Shown: positions 41,748 through 51,021 of the stretch, in pieces
Position numbering within the stretch: position 1 is the first letter of the stretch
Layout: every line of letters starts with the position of its first letter
Assembly: GCA_902826615.1 (NCBI GenBank)
Contig: CADEFN010000008.1
Location: 1-64,000, forward strand
Origin: an uncultured Gemmatimonadota bacterium
Lineage (GTDB): Bacteria; Gemmatimonadota; Gemmatimonadetes; Gemmatimonadales; Gemmatimonadaceae
Length of the DNA: 64,000 nucleotides
Direction of reading: 5' to 3'
Notes under the pieces: model-generated
What the model was told of the DNA's origin: nothing
The model's input: only the letters and a program-made list of their open reading frames with translations
Databases searched by the model: none
Made by a program: the position numbers and the translations under genes

Positions 41748-43282
41748 GACGGCGCCTCCACGCGCATGGTGATTCGCGTCCTGGCCGCACGCAGCCACAC
41801 GCCGCTGAATGCGACGTGCGCACCACCAGCCACTCCAGCCGCCAGCAGCGTGGCGACGAGCCATGAGGTCTGGCTCACGGTAGCGCCCACCAGCGCGGTT
41901 TGCACTCCCGCTTGACAAACCGCCCAGAACATGCCGGCGATCAGCACCACTCCGGCCCACGCCGCGAGCAGACCGAGGGCCAGGTGTGCTGGGCCCGTGG
42001 GGCCCATTCTCGCCGGACTTCCCAAGTCGCTCAGGCCCTGAACAAACCGCTGCGGATAGCGACGCGCCCACCACCAGGTCGCCCGGCCGAACCAGGGGAC
42101 GAGGGACGCCGCGTAGAGCAGCATGGCAGGTGCGCCGAAGATGCCGCCGGTGGGCTGGCCAGCGGTCGAAGGGGTGGGAAGCGCGATGCCCACTGCCGCA
42201 CCCAGCAGGGCGGCCAGCGCCGTGGCGGCTCCCCACACCGTGAGTCGTCGGTCGCGCAGATGCACGAGGGACTCGGGCTGGAGCCGATGGCGCACCAGCC
42301 CCGAAAGCGGCACGTCAGCACCCAAAGCGTTCGCAGCGAGGATGATCATCGGCGACGCGGCGACGAGCGCGAGTCCGGGGACACGTCCGTAGGTCGCTGC
42401 GCAGGCCGACGCCGCGACGATTGCGAGTGAGACGCGCGGACCGACATGACGCGCGAGCAGCGCGACCTCGTGCGCAATGAGCGGCCGGACCATCCGCGGG
42501 AAGGATGCCCTGCTGAGCGACTGGAAGAGTCGCCACTGGCCTGCACTGCGCGCCGACCCGGTGAGTGGCTCTCCGGCAGCAGTGTGCGTGCGCACCCGTC
42601 GTGCGCTGAGGACCACGACGCCGAGTGTCAGGCTCAAAGCGACCACCGCGACCGCGACGAGCCACTCAGCCACACCACCACCACGCGGCAGCAGCGTCGG
42701 CAGCCAGGATGACGAGACACTCCCGGCCGTCGGCTGCGCTGCTCGAAGAGACCAGAGACACCACGCGCCGAGCGTGGCCAGCGCCGTCGCCAGCACGCGT
42801 GGGAGGATGGCGCGGGGCCGATGCCAGCGCTCCTCGAGGGCCGCACCTGCGAAAAATGCGGCGATGCCCCAGCCAAGCAGCGCGAGCACGGCCGCGAGCG
42901 ACGCCACCCGATACGCCGGCACGCCGCCGAGAATAGGCAGGAGCGCCGCGAGCGGCAGTCGAAGGGGGGCGCTGGCGATGACACGCGCTCGGCCAAGCAC
43001 GCGCGGTGACACTGGTAGTAGTGCCAGACGCGTGCTGCGGAGCGGGTCGTCGCCGGCAATTGCCACCGGCAGCACAATGGCGCAGGTGAGCGCGGCGACG
43101 AGCCAGCTGTTCAACGCGTGCGGTGTGACCACCCGTCGCGCGCCATCCGCCAGCAGGACTACGACGGCACTCACCCCGAGCAGTTGCGCTGAGTTCTCGA
43201 ACGCCGTCCTGCTCATCGCCAGGCCCGCGAGCCTAACGAGAGCTCGAAGCCGGTTTACGTCTGCCTGAGGTGGAGGCGTCAT
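41744..43282 (-). CDS. ABC-2-type membrane protein (permease)
   Basis: A 512-residue integral membrane protein with about ten to twelve hydrophobic segments, several in pairs (AALTCAIVLPVAIAG, ASLAAVLALLGWGIAAFFAG, WLVAVAVVALSLTLGVVVL, LALGLLAAWAGVVLIAGMFWAV). The start MTPPPQADVN at 43282 is chosen; upstream starts add 5-16 residues. No clear family motif is seen; it is assigned as permease because it is translationally coupled to an ABC ATPase. Confidence 0.75.
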   Translation of the reverse strand: MTPPPQADVNRLRALVRLAGLAMSRTAFENSAQLLGVSAVVVLLADGARRVVTPHALNSWLVAALTCAIVLPVAIAGDDPLRSTRLALLPVSPRVLGRARVIASAPLRLPLAALLPILGGVPAYRVASLAAVLALLGWGIAAFFAGAALEERWHRPRAILPRVLATALATLGAWCLWSLRAAQPTAGSVSSSWLPTLLPRGGGVAEWLVAVAVVALSLTLGVVVLSARRVRTHTAAGEPLTGSARSAGQWRLFQSLSRASFPRMVRPLIAHEVALLARHVGPRVSLAIVAASACAATYGRVPGLALVAASPMIILAANALGADVPLSGLVRHRLQPESLVHLRDRRLTVWGAATALAALLGAAVGIALPTPSTAGQPTGGIFGAPAMLLYAASLVPWFGRATWWWARRYPQRFVQGLSDLGSPARMGPTGPAHLALGLLAAWAGVVLIAGMFWAVCQAGVQTALVGATVSQTSWLVATLLAAGVAGGAHVAFSGVWLRAARTRITMRVEAPS

Positions 43283-43333
43283 GCCCGAAGTGTGCATGTG
43301 GCGCGCGCCCGGCCGCCAGCCCTTGTTCATGCG

Positions 43334-44236
43334 TCACTTGGGCAACGCGCCCAGACCCAGGAAGGCAAACACCACCGTGAGGAACGCTCGCGGTTGTGTG
43401 CGCGGTGCCCCGTGGCCGGCGTTCGGGATGACAGCCGTCTGTGCACGGGGGAGTACCCGCGCCAACTCGTCGGCGACGTAGATGTCCAGGGCATGCGTCT
43501 GCGCGCCCCGCACCACGAGCGCCGGCACCTCGACGCGGGCGACCGCGCTCTTCGATAGATCGGGGTATGGGTTGGATGCGGCCGTGATGGCCTTGAAGTA
43601 CCCCACGTTCTGCATGATGGAGGACCGACGCTCCGGCGGCAGCGCCGCGAAAGTGCCGGGGCCGTCGAACGCATCGATGAAGGCTCGAACTGCACCCTCC
43701 TCGTCGCCAGCTGCGAAGGCGGGCGCCGCGCGCTCATGCGTCTGAGCCAGGAACTCGCGATACAGCCCCGCGGCCGTAGAGTCGTGCAGGGCCCACCCGA
43801 GAATCGGGGCCTCCGCGAGGACGAGTGACCGCACCATGGTGGGGTGAGCCAGCGACAGGGCAAGGGCAGTCAAAGCGCCATACGAGGTCCCGACCAGGTG
43901 CACCGAGCCGAGGTGGAGTTCCGTGACGAGGGCGGCGAGGTCCTCCGCGTCCACGAACACGGAGTGATCCGACGCCAGGGCATTGCGGTTTGGATGGTGA
44001 TAGCGGCGACTGTACGAGATCACGCGAAAGTGCGGCGCGAGCGCCTCGAGATGCGGGGCCCACGCGCGATAGTCACCTTGGCCGCCATGCAGCAGGATCA
44101 AGGGCACACCCTGCCCACGTTCGATGTAGTGCAGCTCAACGCCCCGGACCACCACGCGCTGCGGCTCCACCGGTTGCGCGTGCACCGCCACGGTGCCGGA
44201 GATTGCCAATCCCAATGCGCACATCAGCAGTTTCAT
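43334..44236 (-). CDS. Secreted alpha/beta hydrolase
   Basis: A 300-residue hydrolase with a signal peptide (MKLLMCALGLAISGTVAVHA-Q) from the start at 44236. VPLILLHGGQGDYRAWAPHL carries the HGG oxyanion region. The nucleophile elbow is VHLVGTSYGALTAL (Ser about residue 115). The catalytic Asp candidate is in ARVEVPALVVRGAQTHALD and the His in IPNAGHGAP. A substrate cannot be inferred. Confidence 0.88.
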   Translation of the reverse strand: MKLLMCALGLAISGTVAVHAQPVEPQRVVVRGVELHYIERGQGVPLILLHGGQGDYRAWAPHLEALAPHFRVISYSRRYHHPNRNALASDHSVFVDAEDLAALVTELHLGSVHLVGTSYGALTALALSLAHPTMVRSLVLAEAPILGWALHDSTAAGLYREFLAQTHERAAPAFAAGDEEGAVRAFIDAFDGPGTFAALPPERRSSIMQNVGYFKAITAASNPYPDLSKSAVARVEVPALVVRGAQTHALDIYVADELARVLPRAQTAVIPNAGHGAPRTQPRAFLTVVFAFLGLGALPK

Positions 44237-44373
44237 GTGCCATCCCCCGGGTAGTCGATATGGGTTGATCAATGCGGACGCTACGCCTCTGTGGGGCGAC
44301 CGAGACTACACCCTAGCCGCGTCCGCAGCAAGCAGCGGTTAGGCTATGCTCCTCGACTGCGCGAGGTCCAGCG

Positions 44374-44976
44374 TTAGCCCCCCTGTGCCGCGGCCGCGCC
44401 GAGACGCCACACCGCCCGTTCCGTGAAGCGAAAGGTGGCATCCGGTACCGCATACGCCACCTCGGTGCACGCGAACTCGCCCTCCAAGTCCGTGCCGTGC
44501 AGCTCTGCGAGGATCTCGCCCGTGCGAGGCCCCGTGATGAACTCGGCCACGGTCATATGGGGGGAGAAGGGATGAGGGCGCGGGGCCGCGTGGGCGAAGC
44601 AGGCACAGCCTTCCAGAGCACGGACGAGCGCGTGGAACGGTTCGACGGGTTGAATGCGCAGGACGACGCCGGGAATCCCGGGATATTGGTATGGCGGTCC
44701 CCACCGCACCATGAAGGGCGGGATAGCGCCGACGACGTCGTGCAGCTCTGCCGCGGCGTTGTGCGAGAGCGGGGCTGGCAGCGGGACGGTGAGGCTGATG
44801 TGCGCATCACAGATGGCCTGTGAGCGCGGGTCATAGCGGTGCCGCAACGCGTTCACACGCGCGCGAAGGTCGGGCGGCGGGAAGACATACAGCGCGCCGT
44901 AGCGATAGGTCTCGTACCATGATTCCCAGCCTGGCTGCGGGGCGGGGTACGTGGTGATCCAACCGGCATCTCCCAT
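44374..44976 (-). CDS. 2H phosphoesterase (2'-5' RNA ligase-like)
   Basis: A 200-residue protein with both H-x-[ST] motifs: CDAHISLTVPLP (about residue 57) and FSPHMTVAEFI (about residue 140), the active pair of the 2H phosphoesterase superfamily. GALYVFPPPDLRARVNALRHRY begins the fold. The ATG at 44976 follows AGGAGA closely, which decides the start. Members cleave or ligate cyclic phosphate or 2'-5' linked nucleotides; exact activity unknown. Confidence 0.8.
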   Translation of the reverse strand: MGDAGWITTYPAPQPGWESWYETYRYGALYVFPPPDLRARVNALRHRYDPRSQAICDAHISLTVPLPAPLSHNAAAELHDVVGAIPPFMVRWGPPYQYPGIPGVVLRIQPVEPFHALVRALEGCACFAHAAPRPHPFSPHMTVAEFITGPRTGEILAELHGTDLEGEFACTEVAYAVPDATFRFTERAVWRLGAAAAQGG

Positions 44977-45093
44977 TCTCCTGCCTCCGCACATTGCCAA
45001 ACGTTAGTGGAGCAGCTGCGGGTCACTTGTCCGCTACCCTCTGCGGTTCGCGTCACGCGCCGCCGCCCTGACTTCCCCTTGCGCGGGGATTCG

Positions 45094-46953
45094 TTACCGA
45101 CGCCTTGCCGAAAAAGCCAACAACACGTTTCCTGGCATTTGGCCAAAGGTACCGTAGCCGCTATTCACGTACACAAAGCCGTTGGCAATCACCGGTCCCG
45201 GCCCATCAATCGCGCCGCCGCGACCCGCCACGCCATTCACCGTCTCGTACTCTCGCACGGTGTCAAAATCCCACAAGACTCGCCCATCGCTGGTGGCGTG
45301 CGCACGAATGTGCCCGTCCAGCCCACCCGCAAACACGGCACCCGGTATCACCGTCGGTGCTGCCGAGTTCGCGGCAAAACACCCTTGACGTCCGGTGCAG
45401 GTGTCCGCCGCGGCCGGCACCTTCCACACGGATTGTCCGGTCACGAGGTCGAGGGCATAAAGACCAGGTGACGACGGCATGGAGACGGTGTCGGGAGCCA
45501 CGATCGCCGCGCGATCGGAATTGGCGGCGTACACCAGCCGATTGTCGGCCGCCATTCCCCAGTGGATGCCGCCCAGAGCGCTGCCCTTGCCGACACGTGT
45601 TGACCAGAGCCTGGCGCCGCCGGCATCGGGATCGAGCGCAAACACCACACCCGACTTCTGCCCCACCACGAGTATCTCCTTGCCGTCGGCACGCGTGACA
45701 ATCAGGGGCGACATCCCGAAGTCGTGGTCGGGGCCGCTCGGGCTGGGACAGTTCTCGCGGTTGCGTTGTGCGGTGCACGCCATGGTGAAGGCGTCATCAC
45801 GCGTCCCCTGAAAGGACCAGGCCAGCGACCCATCGGCAAGACGCAACGCCAGAATGGCATCGCTTGTCCCGGATGCAGGGCGCGTGTAGTTCTCCCCGGT
45901 GCCCACGTACACCAACCCGCGCTTTGCATCAATGGTGGGGCTGGCCCACACCGGCGCACCCGACGGCGCAAACAGCGCGGTGCCCGCCGCGTTGGTGCCG
46001 GCCGGCCGCGCCGAGTCGGGGATGACACGATGGTACCACCGTATGGCGCCGGTCGCGGCGTCTACCGACGCCACACCACCGGACGACGTACAACACTCAT
46101 ACCTGGGGTTCCCGGCGGTGACTACCTCCATGCTGGAGATGGGCACGATGAGTTGGCCGGCATGGAGTGCGGGGCTGCCCGTGATGTTCGCCTCGGGATG
46201 CCGACCGACACGGGTTTTCCAAACGATCTCACCCGACGCCACGTCGAGGGCGTAGGCATTGGTGCGGAAGTCGGCAAAGTACACCAGCGTGCGACCGCCA
46301 CTGCCCGGCCCTACCAGAATGGTGCCGCGGACTCCTGCGTCGGCCTCATACATCCAGCGCATGCATCCTGTCGCCGCGTCGAGTGCCACCACTTCACCAA
46401 ACGATCCACCGACAAGAATCACATCACCCACCACCGTGGGATGCGTGCGCACCTGCACCGCCTCGGGAAAGGCAAAGGCCCATGCCAGCGTCAGTTTGGG
46501 CACATCCGTCGCCTCCAGCTTTGCCCGAACTGCGCTCTGGAAGCCAGTACCAGTCAGGGCACCACCGAACCCCATCCACGAAATGGACGAGAGAATGAGT
46601 GGCGCCGGCCCGCGCTGCGCACACCAGGCCCGCTCGGGAAAAGCCGTGCGCTCATACGCACGACCTGACAACAACTCGGCCACACCGATCCGCTGATCTC
46701 GAGTGAGCGCGGCACCCTCCGTTTTCATGACCCCATTTTCGAGCGCCTGAACGATCGCGCGCGGGGAGAGCTGGCCGAGCGAGTAACGGCTCGGTGTGCG
46801 CCCGCTCTGCGACTCACCATGGCACTCGGCGCAGACCGTGGTGAATGTCCTCGTGGCCTCGGCGCGCCGTGTGTCCTGACTGGCAGCAACGGTGGCGATC
46901 GCAAGGGACGCCAGTCCGATGCAGGGCGCGGCGACGGCAGAGCGGATGTACAT
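45094..46953 (-). CDS. Secreted cytochrome c / PQQ-propeller dehydrogenase
   Basis: A 619-residue protein with a signal peptide (to VAASQ). A cytochrome c motif TVCAECHG (about residue 40) lies in an 80-residue haem domain, followed by an eight-bladed PQQ-type propeller (VILVGGSFGEVVALDAATGCMRW, VYFADFRTNAYALDVASGEIVWK, LFALDPDAGGARLWSTRVG-like blades). A vicinal CC (YECCTSSGG) fits the disulfide of quinoprotein alcohol dehydrogenases. The order of domains resembles cytochrome polyvinyl alcohol dehydrogenase. It likely oxidises an alcohol or polymer in the periplasm; substrate uncertain. Confidence 0.83.
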   Translation of the reverse strand: MYIRSAVAAPCIGLASLAIATVAASQDTRRAEATRTFTTVCAECHGESQSGRTPSRYSLGQLSPRAIVQALENGVMKTEGAALTRDQRIGVAELLSGRAYERTAFPERAWCAQRGPAPLILSSISWMGFGGALTGTGFQSAVRAKLEATDVPKLTLAWAFAFPEAVQVRTHPTVVGDVILVGGSFGEVVALDAATGCMRWMYEADAGVRGTILVGPGSGGRTLVYFADFRTNAYALDVASGEIVWKTRVGRHPEANITGSPALHAGQLIVPISSMEVVTAGNPRYECCTSSGGVASVDAATGAIRWYHRVIPDSARPAGTNAAGTALFAPSGAPVWASPTIDAKRGLVYVGTGENYTRPASGTSDAILALRLADGSLAWSFQGTRDDAFTMACTAQRNRENCPSPSGPDHDFGMSPLIVTRADGKEILVVGQKSGVVFALDPDAGGARLWSTRVGKGSALGGIHWGMAADNRLVYAANSDRAAIVAPDTVSMPSSPGLYALDLVTGQSVWKVPAAADTCTGRQGCFAANSAAPTVIPGAVFAGGLDGHIRAHATSDGRVLWDFDTVREYETVNGVAGRGGAIDGPGPVIANGFVYVNSGYGTFGQMPGNVLLAFSARRR

Positions 46954-47074
46954 ACCGTTTGTCAGTTCAGTGGGGCGTTCGGGAAGCTGCGGGAGTTCCT
47001 GATTCCGTGAACATACCTCGCAAACGGCTTGACCGTGACGGGGGCAGCCGCGGATGAGCCGTTTGCCATTCGGC

Positions 47075-47240
47075 CCATGACTTCAGCAGCACACAGGACT
47101 CGCCTTGCGTCGCAGCCATTCGCACACTCCATCCCATCGATGTCCATCGCGAGGACATTGAAGCCACCACCTGGGTAGACGACGACCGCAGCGCTGCTGT
47201 TGCCGACTGTCGGGGAGTACACCGGATCGTCGGCTTCGTC
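47075..47240 (-). pseudogene. Frameshifted alpha/beta hydrolase fragment
   Basis: On the - strand one frame reads VYSPTVGNSSAAVVVYPGGG, then FNVLAMDIDGMEC, a typical oxyanion-region block of esterase-like hydrolases near xylanases. The expected following motif (CVLLK) appears in the neighbouring frame as ESCVLLKSW. Both ends are missing. It is a remnant, not a gene. Confidence 0.55.
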
Positions 47241-47264
47241 ACAATCTCGATGTACACATAGAGC

Positions 47265-47474
47265 TTGCCGCCGACCAGCTTCCTCCTTGGGCTGGAAGTG
47301 GCGCTCCTCGTGTCGCGGTTCCTGCAACCCCTCCTGTTCCGCATCTCGGCGCCAGATCCCGTCACCTACCTCGGCGTTGGACTGGCGATGCTGGGGGCTG
47401 CGGCTGTGGCGTATGCAATCCCTGCGCGGCGCGCTGGGCGTGCAGATCCGAATTCGGTGCTGCGAGCCGAGTAG
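47265..47474 (+). pseudogene. C-terminal fragment of an FtsX/MacB-type (ADOP-like) permease
   Basis: 69 codons reading FLQPLLFRISAPDPVTYLGV and AVAYAIPARRAGRADPNSVLRAE, the standard last transmembrane helix and tail of MacB-like and ADOP permeases (which end PARRA-R-DP--ALR-E). The rest of the gene, about 350-750 codons, is absent upstream. It lies back to back with the hydrolase fragment, so this is a deletion or rearrangement junction. Confidence 0.7.
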
Positions 47475-47502
47475 CGCCGGGGCAACCCTAGATAGGCGCA
47501 GG

Positions 47503-48483
47503 TCAGGGTCGGAGGTTGTCGGGGGCGACACCTTCGAAGGTGATCTTCACCGGACGGATGCGACCCGCAGCATCGAACGCCATCCGGTCAATGCTCACAA
47601 CCCGGTGATTGCGGTCCGTCTCCCCCAGTGGGCGGCGATGATAGACGATGTACCACTGCTCCGAAGCAGGCGACTGCAGCACCGAATGATGGCCGGCCCC
47701 TGTGGCAACACGCGGGTCCTGCGAAAGGATCTGTCCCGCACGTTCAAAGGGCCCAAACGGTGAACTGCCTACGGCATACGCCACCGCGTAATCGGGACCG
47801 GTCCACCCGCCCTCCGACCACATGAAGTAGTAGCGGCCGTCCTTCCGCAGCATGTAGGCACCTTCCACATAGCCCTTTGGCGTGATTTCCCGGAAGATCG
47901 AACCGTCAGGGAAAGGGACAAACCCCGTGAAGTCGGCGTTGAGTTTGGCAATGTTGCAGTGCCGCCAGCCGCCATACACGATGTAGAAACTGCCGTCGTC
48001 ATCGCGAAAGACCATTTGATCGATGGGTTGTGCGCCATTCTGAAAGCGATCGATCAGGGGTTTGCCGAGGTAGTCGACGAAGGGACCGGCAGGCGTGCGG
48101 GCGCGCGCCACGCCAATGCCACCATGTTCGCTATCCGACTGGATATCGTTGGCGCCGAAGAAGAGGTAATACCAGTCATCCTTCTTCACGATTGACGGGG
48201 CCCACATCGCGCGGCGCGCCCATTTGACCTGGGCCGTATCAAGAACGCGCGTATGTTTGGTCCAGGTCACCAGATCGGTGGACGAAAAGGCGTCGAGGTA
48301 CGTTTGCTGATCGTACGGCGCGGAGTAGGTCGGAAAGATCCAGTATTTTCCGTCAAAGACATGTGCTTCGGGATCGGCATACCAACCCGGGAAAATCGGA
48401 TTCCCGGACGTTCGCTGCGCTTGTAGCGGGCCGACGGGGACACCGATGAGCGCACAAAGCGCAAGAATAGGAGCGAGTCGCAT
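47503..48483 (-). CDS. Secreted glycoside hydrolase family 43 protein
   Basis: A 326-residue five-bladed propeller enzyme with a signal peptide (MRLAPILALCALIGVPVGPLQA-Q). IFPGWYADPEAHVFDGKYW holds the catalytic base Asp in ADPE, GAQPIDQMVFRDDDGSFYI the pKa-modulating Asp, and KGYVEGAYMLRKDGRYYFMW the acid Glu. GAGHHSVLQSP is the usual HxS. GH43 enzymes are arabinofuranosidases or xylosidases acting on plant polysaccharide; which one is not shown. Confidence 0.92.
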   Translation of the reverse strand: MRLAPILALCALIGVPVGPLQAQRTSGNPIFPGWYADPEAHVFDGKYWIFPTYSAPYDQQTYLDAFSSTDLVTWTKHTRVLDTAQVKWARRAMWAPSIVKKDDWYYLFFGANDIQSDSEHGGIGVARARTPAGPFVDYLGKPLIDRFQNGAQPIDQMVFRDDDGSFYIVYGGWRHCNIAKLNADFTGFVPFPDGSIFREITPKGYVEGAYMLRKDGRYYFMWSEGGWTGPDYAVAYAVGSSPFGPFERAGQILSQDPRVATGAGHHSVLQSPASEQWYIVYHRRPLGETDRNHRVVSIDRMAFDAAGRIRPVKITFEGVAPDNLRP

Positions 48484-48610
48484 GCGTCAAACTTCACCCT
48501 GAAGCTCCACGAGGAGAAGACGCAGCCCGGCGGCGATGCCTATCCTCTTTCATTCTCCCAGTCCATACGCACCAATGCGATTACCTGAGTTGGGCTCGGC
48601 CGGATCGAAA

Positions 48611-49159
48611 GTGTTCAGATTCACGAGCACTTCCTGGCTACTCGTCCTGCTTCTGGCGTGTCACCCACAGCTTCCAGATGCGGTTCGCACCGGGTCGGCC
48701 CTGGTAGACCGGGACCTGGTGAAGCTGCGTCAGGTGATACGGAGCTACGAGTCACTCGACTCGGCGGTGAGTGCCGGCTATCCGCGCGAGGTGAGCGAGT
48801 GTCTTGTTCATGAACACCATGGGGCGATGGGATACCATCACTTCAATCGCGCCAACGCCATCGCGGTCCCGCAGGTCGAACGACCGGCCATCCTGCTGTA
48901 TGAGCGCACGAAAGACGGCCGGTATCGGCTGAACGGCGTAGAGTACATCGTCCCATTCAGGCTTGTCTCACGTGACGCGACGCCACCGACGATTTTCGGG
49001 CAGCAGATGCACCGAGAGGACAATCTGAACTTCTGGTACCTGCACGTGTGGGCCCAGCGCGGCAACCGCGAGGGGGTGTTCGCCAACTTCAATCCCGATG
49101 TCGCCTGTCCAGGCGGTGGAACGATCTACCGACCCTTCGAGCGTCTACCGGGGTCGTAG
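48611..49159 (+). CDS. Lipoprotein of a recurrent unknown family
   Basis: A protein of 182 residues from GTG 48611, giving signal VFRFTSTSWLLVLLLAC with a lipobox. An ATG at 48536 would put 25 polar residues in front of the signal. Conserved-looking blocks are SAVSAGYPREVSECLVHEHH, GAMGYHHFNRANA, VERPAILLYERTKDGRYRLN, GVEYIVPF, FGQQMHRE, FWYLHVWAQRGNREGVFANF and NPDVAC. Several His and two Cys suggest metal binding, but no function is known to me. Confidence 0.6.
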   Translation: MFRFTSTSWLLVLLLACHPQLPDAVRTGSALVDRDLVKLRQVIRSYESLDSAVSAGYPREVSECLVHEHHGAMGYHHFNRANAIAVPQVERPAILLYERTKDGRYRLNGVEYIVPFRLVSRDATPPTIFGQQMHREDNLNFWYLHVWAQRGNREGVFANFNPDVACPGGGTIYRPFERLPGS

Positions 49160-49335
49160 GACGTCGGCAGAAGGGCGGGGCGAACCGGCGACAATCAGGC
49201 GCGTCGCGGGTGCCAGGGACATGGCCGAGGCGGTCACTTTTGAAGCAGTACTTGGGGGGGCGTCGAAAGGCATAGGGAGTTTCCAGGAGGAGGACGACCC
49301 TAAGAAGAACTCGAACCGTCGCCCCGCTCGCTCCT

Positions 49336-49920
49336 GTGACCCTGCTCCCCGTCCCTGCACGCCGTTCCGGCATAGATGAACCACCAGCTCCCGATGCGGA
49401 GCTGGTGGCGCGTATCCGGGCGGGGGATCACGACGCGTTCAACGCCACCTTCCGGGCGCACTATCCCCTTCTGCGTTCCGTGGCTGGCCGACTGGCCACG
49501 CCTGACCAGGCGGATGAGATCGTTCAGGATGTCTTTCTCTCACTCTGGGAGCGGCGCTCACTCCTCCACGTGCAGGGGGCGCTGCGGCCGTACCTCCTCT
49601 CGGCCATCCGCTTCGCGTCGGCGAGCCGAGTCCGCAGGGATCAGGTAGCGCGCCGTCATCAGCCCACGGTGCTGGAGCTGCACCAGCGGCCGCAACCGGC
49701 TGACGAAGCCATGCTCTCCGAAGAACGCACGCAGATGGTTCGCGCGGCGGTCGATCGGCTGCCACCGCGCTGCCGGGAGGTGTTCGAACTGGTCCGGCTC
49801 GAAGGGTTGTCTTACGCCGACACCGCGGCCGCGCTTGGCATCTCCCCGAAAACCGTCGACGCCCAGCTGGGCAAGGCGCTCCGGCGCCTGCGCGACGACC
49901 TTGCTCCCTTTCACCGGTAG
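49336..49920 (+). CDS. ECF-type RNA polymerase sigma factor (FecI-like)
   Basis: A 194-residue sigma-70 family factor. Region 2 runs AELVARIRAGDHDAFNATFR to ADEIVQDVFLSLWERR (about residues 20-75), and region 4 contains VDRLPPRCREVFELVRLEGL, then SYADTAAALGISPKTVDAQL (HTH). It is followed by FecR six bases later and a TonB receptor, the classical signal-transduction set. It probably drives this operon when the receptor binds ligand. The start 49336 is a non-ATG codon; uncertain. Confidence 0.9.
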   Translation: MTLLPVPARRSGIDEPPAPDAELVARIRAGDHDAFNATFRAHYPLLRSVAGRLATPDQADEIVQDVFLSLWERRSLLHVQGALRPYLLSAIRFASASRVRRDQVARRHQPTVLELHQRPQPADEAMLSEERTQMVRAAVDRLPPRCREVFELVRLEGLSYADTAAALGISPKTVDAQLGKALRRLRDDLAPFHR

Positions 49921-49925
49921 CAGCG

Positions 49926-51017
49926 ATGCCTTCACGTGAACAGCAGTTCGATGATGAAGACTGGAGCCGACTCGCGAGACACCTTGCCGGCGAACAGGAC
50001 GAAACCGCAGCCGCCGCGGTTCGGACTTGGCTCGCCCGTGAGCGCACGCCGGTTGCCGACGCCAATGAGGGTCTCTCGACCTGGCATGCGGTGGCCCCCC
50101 TGGTGCATGCAGCTGCACGCGACCGGCAGTCGTTTCAGGAGGAGACCGACCAGGCGCTCGCCAGGCTGAACTCGCGGCTGGCGATTGCACCCGCGCGTCC
50201 GGTGCGTCGCGTTGGGCGACTCGGCGCCGGGATTGCGGCGGCGTTGGTGATTGCGGTGCCACTTGCTTACCAGATGGGGAAACCCCGGATGGAGTGGCGC
50301 ACCTACACAACGGGAGCAGCGCAGCGCTCTTCGGTGGTGCTGCCCGATGGCTCTCAGGTCGAGTTGCGCGCGTCGAGCCGGCTTGACGTGCGGTCGGGGC
50401 GTCGCTCGCTGATGGCGTGGGCCACAAGGCAAGCAGCTCCGGAAGCGCGCATGGTGCGTCTGCAGGGAGAAGCCCGGTTTATCGTCACCCATGATCGGCA
50501 GCGCCCCTTCCGTGTCCTCGCGGGCAAGGCGGTGGCGGAGGATCTGGGCACCGACTTCTCTGTCCGGGCCTATCCCGATGACGCCTCCGTACGGGTGGCG
50601 GTCCGCGAAGGAGCGGTCGCCGTTCGGCCTCAGGCGGCGCGCGGTGATTCGGCTGACTACACACGACCAGCAGCCATGCTGGCACCGGGTGATGTGGCCA
50701 TGCTGGATGGGGCGGGGGTGATGGTGGTGACACGCAACGTCGACGTGGCGACACTCGACGGATGGGTCGGCGATCGGCTGGTGTTCCGCTCGCAGCCCCT
50801 GCACACCGTGCTGGCGCAACTCAACTGGACCTTCGATGGACGCGCCACCGTGCACGACGACGCGACCGCCGAACGCCGAGTGACAATCGACATTCCGGCA
50901 CGCACGCTGGAGGCGGCACTGCGAACACTGGCCGCTCTCCTTGACCTTGACCTCGTGACCCAGGGCGACTCGATCGTGTTGCGCCCGGCCTCGCGTCGTC
51001 CGACTCCTGCTCCCTGA
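49926..51017 (+). CDS. FecR-type anti-sigma transmembrane protein
   Basis: A 363-residue regulator. The N-terminal cytoplasmic part (residues 1-88) is followed by one membrane span (LGAGIAAALVIAVPLAYQMG) and the periplasmic FecR domain (RSSVVLPDGSQVELRASSRL, VRLQGEARFIVTHDRQRPFRV, DLGTDFSVRAY). The C-terminal DUF4974-like/STN-type region (RLVFRSQPLHTVLAQLNWTF) ends it. It relays receptor occupancy to the sigma factor encoded just upstream. Four bases separate it from the receptor gene. Confidence 0.9.
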   Translation: MPSREQQFDDEDWSRLARHLAGEQDETAAAAVRTWLARERTPVADANEGLSTWHAVAPLVHAAARDRQSFQEETDQALARLNSRLAIAPARPVRRVGRLGAGIAAALVIAVPLAYQMGKPRMEWRTYTTGAAQRSSVVLPDGSQVELRASSRLDVRSGRRSLMAWATRQAAPEARMVRLQGEARFIVTHDRQRPFRVLAGKAVAEDLGTDFSVRAYPDDASVRVAVREGAVAVRPQAARGDSADYTRPAAMLAPGDVAMLDGAGVMVVTRNVDVATLDGWVGDRLVFRSQPLHTVLAQLNWTFDGRATVHDDATAERRVTIDIPARTLEAALRTLAALLDLDLVTQGDSIVLRPASRRPTPAP

Positions 51018-51021
51018 CTGT

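Noticed and set aside
46962-47531. 189-residue - strand ORF as an intact gene
   Set aside because: Only a short central part resembles a hydrolase. The ends are nonsense, and the continuing motif is in another frame, so it is listed as a pseudogene.
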